From positions 14,383,364-14,447,363 of the forward strand of contig NC_091237.1 of the NCBI RefSeq assembly GCF_040958095.1: DNA of 64,000 bases. The letters run 5' to 3'. The first letter of the stretch is position 1. Each line of letters begins with the position of its first letter. The position numbers and the translations under genes are program-made. Origin of the DNA: Procambarus clarkii. Lineage: Eukaryota > Arthropoda > Malacostraca > Decapoda > Cambaridae. The notes beneath the pieces are model-generated. The model saw only the letters and a list, made by a program, of their open reading frames with translations. It ran no database searches and was not told the origin of the DNA. Shown in pieces: positions 1 to 12,867 of this stretch.

Positions 1-467
1 TAGCGTTCCTACAAAACATTCTTTAAAGATTTTTAAAGCACCAACTATGGTATAAAATATTGATTGGTGAAGCACTGTTATTCTATGTAATAATTTATAG
101 TGCTTATTATAATTTACTAAGAACAACTAATATTTCTCAAAACAAAACTACGAGCCTTCAATAGGATATAGCTGATCTGTAATATTATAATAGCATGGAC
201 AATAGAAGGTAAATTTCACAACCCATGTGGGACCTGAAAACTACAATTTTCATTATAATTGAACCAATCACGACTATTCTGCTATCTACGTTGATGGACG
301 GGTACTGTGAGACGTAAATTGGTATGTGAGGAAGAGTTTGGGCCTTGGTAAAAAAAGGTAACTGGGAATATATCACTTATGTACTAAATCACATTCAACA
401 TATTGACTTTAAGCATTAAGTCATATATGTGCTGTCTTGTGTGAGAACGGGTTGGTAAATCCACAAC
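1..467. other. unassigned AT-rich DNA
   Basis: No splice-supported exon, RNA gene or recognisable element is seen. The short open frames here lack codon structure or splice sites and look random. Confidence 0.5.
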
Positions 468-700
468 GGGCTCACCATAGCCCGTGCTGCTTGGAACTTT
501 TTGTTCCGAGTGGCTGAATTTAAAACAACAGCCTTCAACTCCTCTCATACCATCTCGTCTCATTCTGAACGCCAGTCCACCTTGTCCCTCTGTGGCTCCA
601 CGGCGACAGGCTCGGACGCCCTTGATTACGGAATGCTTCGTGTTCCTTGCAGTATTTATAACCGTATTTGGGAGAAGACATTGATTCCCGAGGACTGGCT
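468..700 (+). repeat. SINE-like dispersed repeat with the 'ccatagcccgtgctgcttgg' box
   Basis: The first 65 bases recur at 56,130-56,190, 60,203-60,270 and 60,330-60,410, each time followed by an AAC-rich stretch. That is how the 3' part of a short retroposon family looks. The open frames across it are shadows. Confidence 0.6.
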
Positions 701-1320
701 GAGAAAACTGGGTACTCAAGGCACTTTCCTTAACATTTTTTGCCATGTTGTCTTGTTGTATTTGAAATCTTTTAGAATGTAGTTACTTTACATCTTACGT
801 GGTCATAGAACATCATCACTCTCCCCATCTCTGTTTGGCTTTCGTGAGTGCTGCAGCACAACTGATATCTTAGTGACATGAGGTTTACCTTTGCACTTAG
901 AGGTCTATATTTGTTGCGAATACCTCCATTGGAATTATTATTTTTGCCCTGGAAAAGGTTTAGAACTCTATAATATGACATTTTTGCCCAATTTCATTCT
1001 TTTGGCCTTCGTAGCAGTCTCCAATTTTTCGTTCAAAGCTTTCCCCCCTCCCCCCTCTCTCTTATTTGGCCAACTCTGCATACTATTACGTAATGTACTT
1101 AACTACCTAATTAATTAATTTAATAATAGTTGTTCTCAGGAATCAAATACACGTCACCTAGTCCCTAATCATTCCGCTTTGTTTTCCAGCTGTCAGTAAT
1201 ATTAAATGATAATGAATTATAATACTTTCTAATTCTCCTTTCTATTTCTGATACTGATGTATAATTTGTTCTTTATACCAATATTTGTTTCAAGTATATC
1301 ATCTAGTTTAGTTAATTTAT
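701..1320. other. unassigned AT-rich DNA
   Basis: Nothing supportable is seen. A TAAT-rich stretch lies near 1,100-1,130. Confidence 0.45.
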
Positions 1321-1450
1321 TATGCACCCCATAACCATCCTGTGGGAGATAGTGGAAAGGGTTAGAGGGAACATAACGGGCTCAGAGACTGAAGGCCAAA
1401 ATTCATTTAACTAAACAAGTTAGTGTTAATGAGCTAGTTACAAAATTCAG
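1321..1450 (+). repeat. dispersed repeat starting 'ttatgcaccccata'
   Basis: A diverged second copy in the same orientation lies at 62,915-63,050. It shares the opening box, a 'gtggaaagg' core and the block ending near 'acaa..ttcagtg'. The family is not identified. Confidence 0.55.
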
Positions 1451-2060
1451 TGCACATCGTCACATCAATAATGGGTTCGAGACCGATCATAAGTAAGCTC
1501 ATGTAGTATATAAACTATATTCGCAAATGTAAATGTTTGCAAACAATGTTTAACTAGGAAAAAAGAACGATCGTGTGTTGTTAACTGACGATCAACGACG
1601 ATCCAGGATGCGTTATGTGTGACGTCACGTCGTCTCTGCCTCAACAGCCTAATGCCAGTACTTAACACTGTTATACGTTATATCGCTTACATGAAAGGTC
1701 AATAAACTGATAAGCACAAGTGTAGGGCCATCTCCCTTGGTCACAACTCTAAATGTATTCTTTTTTGTTAGTTGCCGCATTATATTTTACTATAGATGGC
1801 AGAGAGAATTATGTAAACAAATGAGTGGAGTTTTGACGAATGAGACTCGTCGTTACAAAGCGCCGAGTCATTCATAATCTAAGCCAATACTACGACAGAA
1901 ACAAATGCAACGTTGCCACTTTGCACTTTACAAGAAACTGGGGGTAAAGGAATGCTTTTCCTCGAGTGTACATATTACGCTATAAACAAAAAATATACAA
2001 TTAAATAAAATATAAGAATTACGCTATATACAATAAAAAGGTGTATTTTATTATGCTTTC
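1451..2060. other. unassigned DNA upstream of the copy P promoter block
   Basis: No gene is seen. It does not resemble the DNA upstream of genes B, C and D, so the family resemblance of copy P begins at the TATA-like box at 2,066. Confidence 0.4.
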
Positions 2061-2061
2061 A

Positions 2062-2528
2062 GTGACATATAAAGGAATATTCTCCCATCCCGAGTTCCCC
2101 CAAGCGGCTCCGTCCAGAGAAACGTAAGATTATTTACTGAAAGTATAAGAACTTGAGGCTGAGGGAAACTCTAGACGACCCAAGGACCACCTGTCCCACT
2201 GGGTGTTGGGGCGTGTGTGGGAAGACTGTGCTAAGCCACTGAGTATCACTTACGGGTCCATAATGGTCACTTTGCCTCGTTCTCACCAGCAGTTAGGTTC
2301 TGTTGTGCCACAATAAATATACTAACTACTAATACAATGTTAACTTTAGGGAAACAAAGAGTGTTAGAGGATTACGAGTGAGTGTGTAAATACTGGGGTA
2401 AAGAAGGGGTGTATTATGAGAGGCAGCGACCATGAGGAGGGTGTGAGGGAGGTGTTGAGGCGGGCAGGTGGGGCCCAGTTCCTCACTCTCCTCCTCACCT
2501 TCACTCCAGTAACATCGTCTGGCTCAAG
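2062..2528 (+). promoter_or_regulatory. promoter and leader exon block of inverted copy P
   Basis: The block begins with GTGACATATAAAGG, a TATA-like box at 2,066-2,074, and ends at the exon 1 donor, CTCAAG then gtcttt, after 2,528. By eye it differs from the block of gene B at only about ten positions over 460 bases. The last 113 bases, from the ATG at 2,416, show about one difference. The coding exons of the same copy are heavily decayed. The block also holds a short upstream ATG frame near 2,262. It may still be able to start transcription; that is inference. Confidence 0.7.
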
Positions 2529-4390
2529 GTCTTTATATATTACGGTAATGTGTATTTTAACGTTGGTTTAAAGTGCTAGTCGTAGTTTTAGATCTGGGTA
2601 GATGCTTAGATGAGGTGTAAAGTGCTCGTTTTAAATAAACATGTATTGTTGACTTCCTCCTATGAAATGAATACCCTTGAATTCTTAAGACTAATAATAT
2701 CATGACTAATACATTTAATAAGTTAGAAATAACATTTCCTATAACAATGTACCAATTACTAAATATCTTGAACATTTACGTATATTTTTTTTTTTTAAAG
2801 GTCACATACCTGAAACTTTTAACGTGCCTGAAACCAGGTAGTTTGCCACTTGTTAAACACTTAAAGATGCCTTCGTGTAACTAAAAGGACCCTTCGTGTA
2901 ACTAAAAGGACCCTGGAACTTTGTATTATATTGAAATAACGAACCTAAACTTGTTTAATTATAATAACCATAATTTGGTAACTGCATTATACTAAACTAT
3001 TCTAGCCTCGTTTCTAATAATTTAATGGCCGAATCTTTCAAACTTCACGATTATACACCTACATAAACCAAATTTGTAACAATGTAAAATTTCTATCTGT
3101 AATGCTAAATGTCAATTTCATATTGATACTATTGTCACTAATACGTATGTTTTTAAATGCTATTTCGTTACGTAGTGTATTTCTAATTGTGCATAGTTAT
3201 TAGTATGACAGGCTATGCAAAGGTTTAAATCTTTACATACTTATTGCAGATTCAGTTTCTAAGGTCTTCAATAAAGAGCTTTGTGTTTCACGTAGCTGGA
3301 ATGACTAGCCAATTTCTGCAGGTATGGGTTTTGGCATCCAGTCCTTGGATATTTTAGTTCAAATCTTGACAATATTTTGTCTTATATTTTGAAAGTAGAT
3401 CTATATTGGCTAAAATGTATTAATGATTGTAAAGTCTAAAAGTTAAACTAATTTTTCTTGCAGGATCCTGATCTTCATAACTTGGATGTGTCGGTTGCTC
3501 TTGGCAAGTTTTCAGAGATGCGGGTGGCCCACTACCTGAATTAAACGCTGTAGTAGCGATGCCTTCATCCTGAAAGGTTCTGGCAGGGGCCCGACTCTTA
3601 AGCTCTGAGCAGCGCCGCTGAAACATTGTTCCTGAAATTCTTACCCCAAGGCTTTCGTGGTGAATTTGCATTCGTTGGCCAGGGTGATCTTGGTGGTCCA
3701 GGTCCTGACAAGGTATTCAGTGGTCCAGATACTATAATGGACTGTGGCAGATTGGGCCATGGGACCATCCCGTGGATTGCAGTGGGTAGCTGCTGGAAGT
3801 TTTGTCTGACCTGTTGGCCTCTTATGTCTGGAGGTGGACGATATCTTCAACCTCCCCCTAATGTCACCCCAAACTATCAGTTGAATCACTGTCACCGCCC
3901 AAACCTTCAACAGCGTAGCAGTCGTTCTAATTTCCTTCGGAGAGCAGACTGTCGCCGTTGGAACTCTTTCGGTAAGTCTACGGTGACACTGTGACATATT
4001 AAGATCATAATACGCACATCTGCCGCTAAAAATTTCTACCTCTACTACACAGGTGCTACAGGCTCCCATTGATGACCGGATCGTTCTATGGAAGTTTTTG
4101 TCCGGCCCGCATCCGTGACGTTAACTGAAGTGAAGTCTGACTTCAGGATCATGACGAACGTCACTAGGCTGTGACCCTTGGCCACACTTCATTAGCCAGT
4201 ACACGTACACCACCATGGCCACTTCAGGTGTAAGCACTTGTGCTTGAGTGATGTAATTTACTGTTGCTTCTGTGTTAATGATTTTTATTTAAGTGTACAG
4301 CGACGGTGGTACTCACAAATATTAACACCCATAGAACTACCTTCACAAACTACGGCAGTGATATGTTACAGCAGTTACCGGCCTAAATAA
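2416..4390 (+). pseudogene. copy P: decayed, inverted copy of the GP-repeat / Val-Thr-rich secreted protein gene
   Basis: Pieces of the family follow in order on the plus strand: leader exon 2,416-2,528, exon 3 about 3,474-3,971 (acceptor tttttcttgcag, donor TTTCG then gtaagt), exon 4 about 4,053-4,229, and exon 5 about 4,291-4,390. Exon 4 is 177 bases against 191 in the live copies, so it is out of phase. Exon 3 has several frame breaks. I found no counterpart of signal-peptide exon 2. The 36-bp repeat array is reduced to about two poorly matching units near 3,670-3,735. An AATAAA lies near 4,463. It faces gene A tail to tail. The repeat array probably expanded after this copy split off, although loss by decay is also possible. 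Confidence 0.75.
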
Positions 4391-4529
4391 GTACTGACAG
4401 GCATTAGTCTTGTAATTTTAATTTGAGCATTTTTGATAATTCCTAAATGTGTAGCTGGGAAAAATAAATTGCATCAAATAAACTTTTATCTTCATTTACC
4501 CGAAAGTTTTCTAACGTGTTAAACGGTCT

Positions 4530-4790
4530 AATGTATCTTGGTTTCTCTCCTGGCCTCGACAAGGACAGGAAGCCGGCGACTTCAGAGGCTTCTACTGGAC
4601 GGTAGAGCTATGGTCTCCCTTGATGCAGGTCGACGTTAAATTCCCGACCATTAAAGTGGTTGGGCACCATTCCTTCCCCCAGTCCCATCCCAAGTCCTTA
4701 TCCTGACTTTCCATGTGCTATAGTCATCATGGCTTGGTGCTTTCCCCTGATAATTCGTTCCTTCGGGGGGGGCCCCCCCCTCTTTCACTA
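4530..4790 (+). repeat. tRNA-derived-looking SINE
   Basis: The stretch 'gtggttgggcaccattcctt' and the tail 'gctttcccctgataatt' recur at 60,030-60,140. A box-B-like 'gttaaattcccgacc' lies near 4,632, which fits an RNA polymerase III promoter remnant. A run of G then C follows at 4,767-4,780. Confidence 0.65.
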
Positions 4791-5200
4791 AAGAGTAAAA
4801 AATCTTTATAGCCGTGTTTAAATTGTAGCACCTGCTTCAGCATTTACTACTCTAGAGGGCAGGCAGGTCAATAGGTTATTTTTCATTTATTATTTATATG
4901 AAAGTTCTTGCTTGTAAAACAAATTCTATGCGTGCTTAAGACAGTCCTTAATCCTAATTTTCTCTAGAATACAACCAGGCAAATAATTTAACCAGGTAAC
5001 CCTTCCCTACTGGTTTGAACAGAGGCTACAGTTAAGGCTTGGGACCTGGTCAATCCTCCCTGGCCAGGATACAAACACAAGCCTAAGTGCTTGCAAAGAG
5101 TGCTTAAGGTTAAAATCTCACGGGTTTAAACCCCTAAGAGTGTTCAGACCTGCATTGTGGCTAGTTTAGTCTTTACTCTATGGTCCCTTTCCAGCCTGTT
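4791..5200. other. unassigned DNA between the SINE and the LINE
   Basis: No feature can be supported. Confidence 0.35.
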
Positions 5201-8200
5201 GTCGTCATGAGGAGGCTTGGTCGGTGGCTGCCCAAGTGTCGTGCTCCATGGGACAGTCTTTTGTCCTTTTGAAGTCGTCCTCCTGCTGTCATCTTCGCTA
5301 ATTTTGCTAGAAGCTATTTCCTCATCTTTTTTTTCTTCTCCTCCCCTTGCCTTTCTAATTCTCATTTCCTGCCGACCTTTTGCCATTTTTTATTCTTTCG
5401 GACATCTTCGGTTTGACACCCCGGTGTTTGTGGAGGCGCGCACTCATCTGTAGAGCTGTGGTACCCGACGTTGCGAGCAAGGAGATGCTTTTGTCGAACT
5501 TTGCCTTTGTTGCTGAACCCGATCTTGACGGACTGACGGTTCATAAGGTGGCCATTGCGGGGCGTTGAAGGCCTGTAATTGGCAAAATTCTTCTGCAACA
5601 CGTTTAGATTAGTGACAGGAAACTTCGATTGCCACGAGGATGTTAATTATATCCTTGAGGCCCAAGGCCATCCTGTCCTCCACATGGATACCTTCACTAG
5701 ACTCCCTCGTGGTCGTTGCCATCAGCCTCTTCGCATTGTGATAGTCACGTTTTTTATGGTAAAAGTCCCTTCCCGCTTAAGTCATTCCCGCTGGTGCCAG
5801 ATGCTCCGTTCAGGAATACATCCCCCCTCTCCTTGTCTCTGCAGCAGGTGCTGGAGATCGGGGGAATGGTCCCTAAAGGTTCACAAGTGAAATATCTCTG
5901 CCCCCCTGTGTGGAACCTCGGGTCATTCCAAGATGGATGCACTTTTTCTCAAACTCTGCATCATTGTGGTGACGTTCACATTCTTCTCCCATGCACTACA
6001 AATTTGAGGAAGCCAACCTCGATTTAAAGCTTCGTAATAATTTGCCTTTTCCTGAGGCTAGGTTTGCCGTCTAACCTCTCGCTCTGGCACGTCTAATTCT
6101 AGTGTTGCGTTCCCCTTCTCTCCCGCTTTCTCAGTTTTGCAACGGTCTTGAGGCCTTGGGTACCAGACACCAATTCGTCTGGTCCTTTGCGTTCTGGGCC
6201 AGAGGGTCCTCCTGGTTCTCGGTCTGGTGTTTCATTCCTTCTTGGTCTTCATAGTCTCCTGTGCCTTCACTCTTGGTTCTCCTCACTGCCTGTCTGTTCA
6301 GGCCATTGTCCATCCTCCTCCCCGGTGTTCGTGTTTCCCGTTCTTTCTCCTGTTGAAACTAGAGGCGGCCACCAAGTATATGCTGATAACATGCCCCTCT
6401 CTCCATCAGAAGCATAAACCTGGCTCCTCGCCTTCCTCCCAATCGGGTAAGAAGGCTTCGATGTATTCCTTGCCTTCTGACTCGGACACTATCCCTACTT
6501 CTCCTTTTCAGTGGCGGGGTCTTATGTTGCTCCTATGGAGGTTTCCTTTAACCTTGATCCTCTCTTGGATGCTGCCCTTATTCCAGTGCCCTCGCCTGTT
6601 TGTCCTTCCTGCCTCCAATTCCCTTGACCGCCCGTCTCCGTTGCCGCCTCCTGCTCTGGACTTTGTCCATTTGCCTCTGGTCCATCCTCCTGCTCCCTTG
6701 TCTGACATCTTTGCTGGCTTTACCTCTGCCCCGTCGCCCTGATTTCACTGATCCTGATCTTGTTCTTCCTTAGTCTGCTGTGTTCCACTTTGCCTTTGTT
6801 TCTCCCTTGTTATCTGTTCTTCAATGGAATATTCGTTTTTTTTTTTTTTTTTTTTTTATATGCCAACCTCCACGAACTCCAACTTGTGATTGCAGTTTCC
6901 CCGATTTGTTTGTCTCCAGGACCCGATGCTTGGTGCTCATCCTGGCCACTTCCGTGGTTAGTCCTTTCTCTTCCCGCTGCAGCTCTTGCTGGGGCTCAAG
7001 TTTCTTTTGCTCTTGATTTATCTTGATATTTCCTTCGTCCCGCCCATTCGTTGTTCTGCAGCCCATATATTTGTAACTGGTATACAGTCTATTCCATTTC
7101 TCTTCCCCGAATGTCCCACTTTCTCTTCCTGATCTTGAACACCTGTTGGACTCCCTACCCGAGCCTGTTCTACTTTTGGGTGAATTTAACTGTTGGCATT
7201 ACCCTCTGGGGGTGATGTTCTGACAAACACCAGGGGTTACTGCCTTGAACCTTTTGTCTTCTTGTCTCTTCTGAATTCTGGCGAGCCAATTCATGTAGAT
7301 TCCCGCACTCACACCCTTTCCTGTTTTGATCTTTCTCTCTGCTTATCTTTTTATTTGTACTTTGCCTGGTGGGTTCTTTGATGACCTACATAAGTGAACT
7401 TCCCCCCCCCCCCCCATCCTTCTCTTTTTGCCCTCTTTCTCTCGGTGGCAGTTTGCCAGGACTGACTAGAACCTCTTCACCTTGTGTGCTAATCTTTCTG
7501 ATCTGCCATTCTGAGCCCTCTTCTTTCATGACAGTTTAAGCTGCTCTCTGCTCTGTTCCTCACAACACCCTCGGGTGTGTGAAAGTACATTTCTGGTGAA
7601 ATGCAGACTACTGTAAGCGTGCAGCCTGGAAGAATGTCGCAGTAGGACGTCCGTTTTTATTTCGGAAGTGGTGCCTTTTAGTTCGACCATATCCAGTGTT
7701 TGTTGAGACCGACATCGTCTCTACAGGATCGCAGTAATCGCTATTTTCCTCGCTACTTTGTGTGGTCCCTTTAACACTATCTTGCTTATGTCGTACTTTG
7801 ACCATTACTCCTCCTGTGGGCCCTGTTCCCTTTCTGTACGGTTGTTTCGCTTGCAAGTTTCTCTCTCGGTTCGTGTTGCCAATGTTTCTCATCGTGTTGT
7901 TCAGTCCTTGCCCCCATGGAGGGTCCCTCTTCCTAGGTTTTGTAGAACCTTAGCCTTGGCCATGCAGGTCATTACCCTGTCCTACAGTTCTGAAACGCCT
8001 TTTCCTTCTCACTTTTCTTCACACTCCCGCTCCATCTCCGTCGTTAGATGGGTCTAGGTCTGCAGAGTGTAGGCTACTCGGGTGCAGTCAGGAAACACAA
8101 CAATGTGTGTTGCCTTCCACAAGAGACTAGCATCTTCACGGCTGAACTTAATGCAATTTTGTTTGCCTTTTTGTCAACGGCTCTCACTGTAATTCTTCCC

Positions 8201-8920
8201 GTGTTGTTGTAGTTGACTTGAGCAGTGCTCTCATAGCTCTAGTCATATAATCCTGTGGTCATCGAACTTCAATATTGACTATCTCCAGCAGATTTAAGAC
8301 AATAGTGTTTTGCTGGGTTCCCAGCCATATTGGTGGTTTCCTTAAATGAGTGTGCGGACACTGCCACTAAGGAAGCTGTCCGCACCTGTTCCATCTTCCG
8401 AAAAGGTATTTCTTATTCAGACTGCTATCCAGTTATTCCTCAATCCTTGCCCATTGGCAGGGTCGTTGATCTTCTGTTACTGTTAACAAGCTGCGTGCTC
8501 TTAAGTGTTGTCTCCCCATGGCCGTCCTCCTACCACCGTAACCGGCGGTGGGAAACTGCTTTGGCACGGCTGCGGGTTGGCCATACTCGCTTAACCCACG
8601 GTCACTTAATGGAGCGCCGCCCTGCTCCTTATTGTCCGAATTGCGTTGTCCCTCTTACAGTTGTGCATATCCTTGTTGAATGTCCTGACTTCCAAGACGA
8701 GCGTGTGTCTTGCTTCCCGACTGTCCCTCGCGGTCACCTATCCCTCGATAGTATCCTTGGTGAATCGAATACATTTGATGTTATTCGCCTTCTACACTTT
8801 TGTATAAGTGTATGTTGCAAGTATGAACTTGTACTCGTATTGGCATACTTAGTAATATTTAGCGTCTTGAATATCTCGCACTTTTAATGGTGCTATATAG
8901 CCTCCCCGGCTTGGTGCCTT
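5201..8920 (+). mobile_element. decayed jockey-like LINE
   Basis: Several LINE parts appear in order in different frames. An ORF1-type nucleic-acid-binding region lies at about 5,460-6,060: 'HMDTFTRLPRGRCHQPLRIV', then a degraded run of zinc-knuckle cysteines, then 'NNLPFPEARF'. An endonuclease-like start lies near 6,820 ('ANLHELQLVI') and its later part near 7,190-7,340 ('GDVLTNTRGYCLEPFV', 'DSRTHTLSC'). RNase H-like parts lie at about 8,080-8,420. The C-terminal Cys/His segment lies at 8,610-8,790 ('APYCPNCVVPLTVVHILVEC'). The tail 'cctccccggcttggtgcctt' is at 8,892-8,911. I see no reverse transcriptase core between 7,400 and 7,750, so an internal deletion is likely. Many stops and frameshifts make it inactive. 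Confidence 0.75.
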
Positions 8921-9289
8921 CTTTTGATAACTACTTCATTATGCTAAGTATTACTAAAGCACCCACAATCTTGCAAAGTGTGGTAACGTGTGAAAGTATT
9001 CAGCAGTGACCGACACTTGGACAGACAGGAAAGACGTCAACCACTACATGGAAACCTACAGTACCTGGGCAAGATTTCTACCAACCTCATCATAACGACA
9101 GCATTCTATTACTAGACTAGCTTGTGCTGAGCGGGAAGGTTGGCTGATGGATACCTCTTTGTAGGTCATCTGGTGTACGGAGAGTTAACATAACTTTTAA
9201 AACACCATTTAAAAATTTCACAGCTCATTCCAGATAGGCAGTTTGGTAACACTGAGGAGCCTGCTAGTGGCCATCTGTACTCCCTCTCG
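8921..9289. other. unassigned DNA
   Basis: No supportable feature is seen between the LINE tail and the GTGCA-rich minisatellite. Confidence 0.35.
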
Positions 9290-9480
9290 ACCCAAGTGCA
9301 CCTGCATCAAATTTGCACAAAAGTGCACCAAACTTGCATTCAAGTGCACCTGCACCGAACTTGCACTCAGTGCAATTCCTGCATCAAATTTGCACAAAAG
9401 TGCACCAAACTTGCATTCAAGTGCACCTGCACCCAAGTACACTTGCACTTAAGTGCATCTGCACCAAACTTGCACCTGCG
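9290..9480. repeat. GTGCA / TTGCA-rich minisatellite
   Basis: Short units built from 'aagtgca' and 'acttgca' repeat throughout. A 49-bp stretch, 'catcaaatttgcacaaaagt' onward, occurs twice (about 9,304 and 9,382). The overlapping open frames on both strands come from this periodicity. Confidence 0.8.
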
Positions 9481-9690
9481 CACATGCCCGCACACCATAA
9501 CCTCCACAGCTCTTCTCCACTTGTCCCCAACTCCCCCTCTCATTTATGTATCTTCCTCCCCTACCCCTGCATCAACTTGTCCCCGACTCCTCCTCCCCCC
9601 CCCCCTGCATCAACTTATCTTCCTTCCCCCGTCTCCCTCTCTACATTATATTTTCTTCCTCCCCATCTCTGACCCCTTGAAGTCCACCAC
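9481..9690. repeat. C/T-rich low-complexity stretch
   Basis: Pyrimidine-rich DNA with a C run near 9,594-9,605. 'cctgcatcaactt' is repeated. No gene is seen. Confidence 0.6.
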
Positions 9691-11250
9691 TAACCCTACA
9701 TAACAGAAAAAGGATCATGATAGTAGGAGAATAAAACACAGGTGGAGGAAAGGGACACGATTTTTTTCCCCTGGAGGAGATCGCTCGTGCATGGAGGGAA
9801 ATCAGTGGGGAATCGATAGGCATGAGGGGAAACCTTAATTAAACTATAGATGGAACAGAGCAGGAGGAAATACAACTTCAGGCCATCAACCCCGCAGGTA
9901 GCAGGTAATATAGCAATGGCAGGGACCTCTACAATGGGGGGTAACCTTTCGTAAAATGCTGAGGAAGACTCCAGAAGCCATGTCCACGGTCAAGGAAGTT
10001 GCAATGAAAGTAACTTTACAGGCAGCTAATGGAAAGGGGGAAAAAAAAGAAAGATCTGTAGTCGTGGTAGGCATTAGGGAACAAGAAGGTTCCAGTTCCA
10101 GGAAGGCACCATAGAGCATACCCAAATACCCCTGCCCATGGAACAGCTTAGTACACCAGTGGGGAGCGAGATAATGGATATAGGGAAGCGAGCTTCGAGG
10201 TAATTTACTCAAACATCAATGGGATTACTAATAAAGTGAACTGGCCGATAGGGTGCAGGAAGAAAATCCAGATGTAATAGGGCTTGGAAACTAAATTTAG
10301 GCATCATAAATGCAGTGTTTCTGCAGGACTACTATATAGTAAACAAAGTGGGAAGGGAGAAGAATAACCCTGCTGATAAGTACTTGAATTTTGAAGAGAT
10401 GGCTATCCCGGGATGTGAATGTTTCAGAAACTATATAAAAACTATGCTACTATTGTTTTAGGTCCACCCCATTGTCACTTACAACCCTCCATTAAATGAC
10501 AGAAGACCCAGGAGTTCGATAGAAACATGGCAACTATTTATACAAGAGCAGCTTCAGTTGCCTGCTGGAATGGATCCAGACTCTTCATGAGCGACTTCAA
10601 CTACGGAATTAGACTGCGAATGGATGACCTGGAGGTGCAGATACATGGAGAGCTAAACTCTGATGTGGCAGCAAGAAACTCGGGCAACAAGTCAAGGGAC
10701 CCACAATAACGAGAGGCGAACCAGCTAAACTAACCGATATTCACCTGTAAAAAGTCAGAAATAAGGGAAGTCAAATTCAAGTATGAATTTAATACTGGAA
10801 AGTAATTAAATTAGGTGAAGGGAGCAGGAGGCCGAACACTATGTACCATGTGGGAGACGAAATCCTGCAAGTCAAATAGATCTGGGGGCTGATATCACAC
10901 TAAACCTATCCCCAGGAGCGCACATCAAAATTACATCAGCTGGTTATGCTAGATTGGCCAACATACGTGGTTTAAGAAACGTTTAAATAGTCATTCAGAA
11001 CTTCATACCACTCGAGGATTGGTCTGACTGGAGTATGCAGCTTCAGTCTAGAGTCTATACATAGTTAAACACAGGACAAACATAAGATTGAGGTATGCCA
11101 CCAGACTAGTCCCAGAACAGGTAGGTACGAGGAAAGGCTACGGGAGATAAACCTAAAGTCCTTGGAAAACTAGATTAGAGATTATCACCTACAAAATTCT
11201 CGGGAATTGACTGGACAAAAACCTTTTAGCATGGGTGTAACATTAATAAG
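9690..11250 (+). mobile_element. decayed CR1-like LINE
   Basis: An endonuclease start of the kind 'YSNINGITNKV..L..RVQEENPDVIGL' can be read at 10,205-10,285. A second endonuclease block lies at about 10,580-10,700 ('DFNYGIRLRMDDLEVQIHGE'). Near 10,880-11,200 there are C-terminal fragments ('LNLSPGAHIKITSAGYARLA', 'YEERLREINLKSLE') of the kind found after the reverse transcriptase in CR1-type LINEs. The reverse transcriptase is missing, and stops and frameshifts are frequent. The family call rests on motif order alone. Confidence 0.6.
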
Positions 11251-12867
11251 GCGATACTAGTTGAAGCTTTGTACCCAATTTAGCCACATTAGAAGTTTTT
11301 TGTGCCTGTAGTTAAAATGGAATGCATTGGACTGATGTCGTGGAGACAGACTATGCAGAGTTTTAAGTGCAGAGTTGACAAGATCCCAATAGGCTCTAGA
11401 ATCTCTAAAATAGTCTACCGACAGTCTAAAGGCAAGACCAGAGCCAAATCTCAGCCCCCCGCAAACAACTAGCCGAGTACAAGACGTTTGCAAGTCAAAT
11501 GAATTAGAGAACCAATTTGATTTAAAGCAAACTTTTCTTGCAGTTTGCAAGAGACGTTTGCTTTAAGCGCCCCCCCCCCCCCAAAAAAAAAAAAAAAAAA
11601 AAAACTTTCCACATTTACTTTTAATTATAAATGGAAAATGCCTCTACCCAATAAATGTTTCCCCCCCCCCCCCCTCTTCACGCCTTTCCCGCAAAAGTTT
11701 TAAACTCATGACCACCTCTGCAAACAGACCAAATCTATCCAGCGGTCCAACCCAAATACCGCATTATGTTTAACATCCCGTTCTTTTTAGGAATTCTCAA
11801 ATTTAAATTTTCATGCACTGGTTAGGTTCCTTTTCAGATTATATTTCAACTTTAGTACGGTGGCTTGGCATTTAAATCTTTGTGCTTCTAACAAATGCCG
11901 TCAGCAAAGTACTTGGTCTGGAAGCTTTAAGGACGTAATGTATCCCGTCCTCAAAAGCCTGAAGTCAATGCACCAGCCAAACCCCCGTTTACGAATAATA
12001 ATTATCAAAAAAGGCAACAAGCCGGGAAAGCCATGTAGCCGTTTATGAATGCAAAACTGTACATGATTACATGTGAACACTTCCGGAACAAGCACTTCGC
12101 CGATTACTTTTTTCGAAATATACGCTCTAAATGCTTCAACATACTACAAATAATCGCCAACAGGACCTAAACCACCTAACCAATGCCTTTATAATAGTAA
12201 TATGCACAGTATGCCAAGATATTAATTTATATTTGAGAATTTCCTATTTGGAATGAACAGCACGTTAAAAATTTATGAAGCGTCTCTGGGGTCGACCGCT
12301 GTGTGGAATGGCTTGTCCGAGGACGGCTTGCATAATAAGTTGCGAGTCTTTGTAACTACCTTTTAACATTCATAAACTGGGGCTCTGTGAAATGGATTTT
12401 AGCCTTTGTTTAGGAGGACAGGCTGCACAGTGTGACAAATTAACTTCAAGTTTTTTGTAACTGGCCGGAACATTTGTGGCAGGCACGATCACAGCCTTTA
12501 AAAGCACCAGTTAAGAGTTCTACGGTGCCTGGTTTTGCATTACTAGCCTTATATAGTACCTACCAAAAAAATTCTTTGGTTTCTAGTAGAAGACCAAGCC
12601 TATACAAGCGAGAAAGCATGTTAAAACTTGCCAAGGCAAGTTTACTATTTTGTCAAAACTAAGATCCAGCTACTCTTGACAAAACTTCCAAGCAGCACGG
12701 CGTATGGCGAGCCCGTAGGGGTCTAGCCTCAAACTATCAATAACTAGTTTAACTACATTAAACCAAAACTTATCTAAATTAGTTAAGTAATAGCCAAATA
12801 TTTTTGTAAAGTTTACTAGAAATTTTTTACAACAATGCAAGAGTTTTGTATCAAGATTAATAGTCAT
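11251..12867. other. unassigned DNA with C/A homopolymers and a LINE tail
   Basis: A C run joined to an A run lies at about 11,569-11,604, and a second C run at 11,660-11,674. At 11,996-12,045 'attatcaaaaaaggcaacaa' and its continuation match the reverse complement of the jockey-like LINE tail. No exon is seen. Gene A begins at the right end. Confidence 0.45.

Noticed and set aside
2416-4390. Copy P as a functional sixth gene
   Set aside because: No signal-peptide exon was found. Exon 4 is out of phase and exon 3 has multiple breaks, despite the well-kept promoter block.
8330-8887. Host gene at the 185-residue plus-strand frame
   Set aside because: It matches the RNase H to Cys/His end of the surrounding LINE and recurs as fragments elsewhere in the window.
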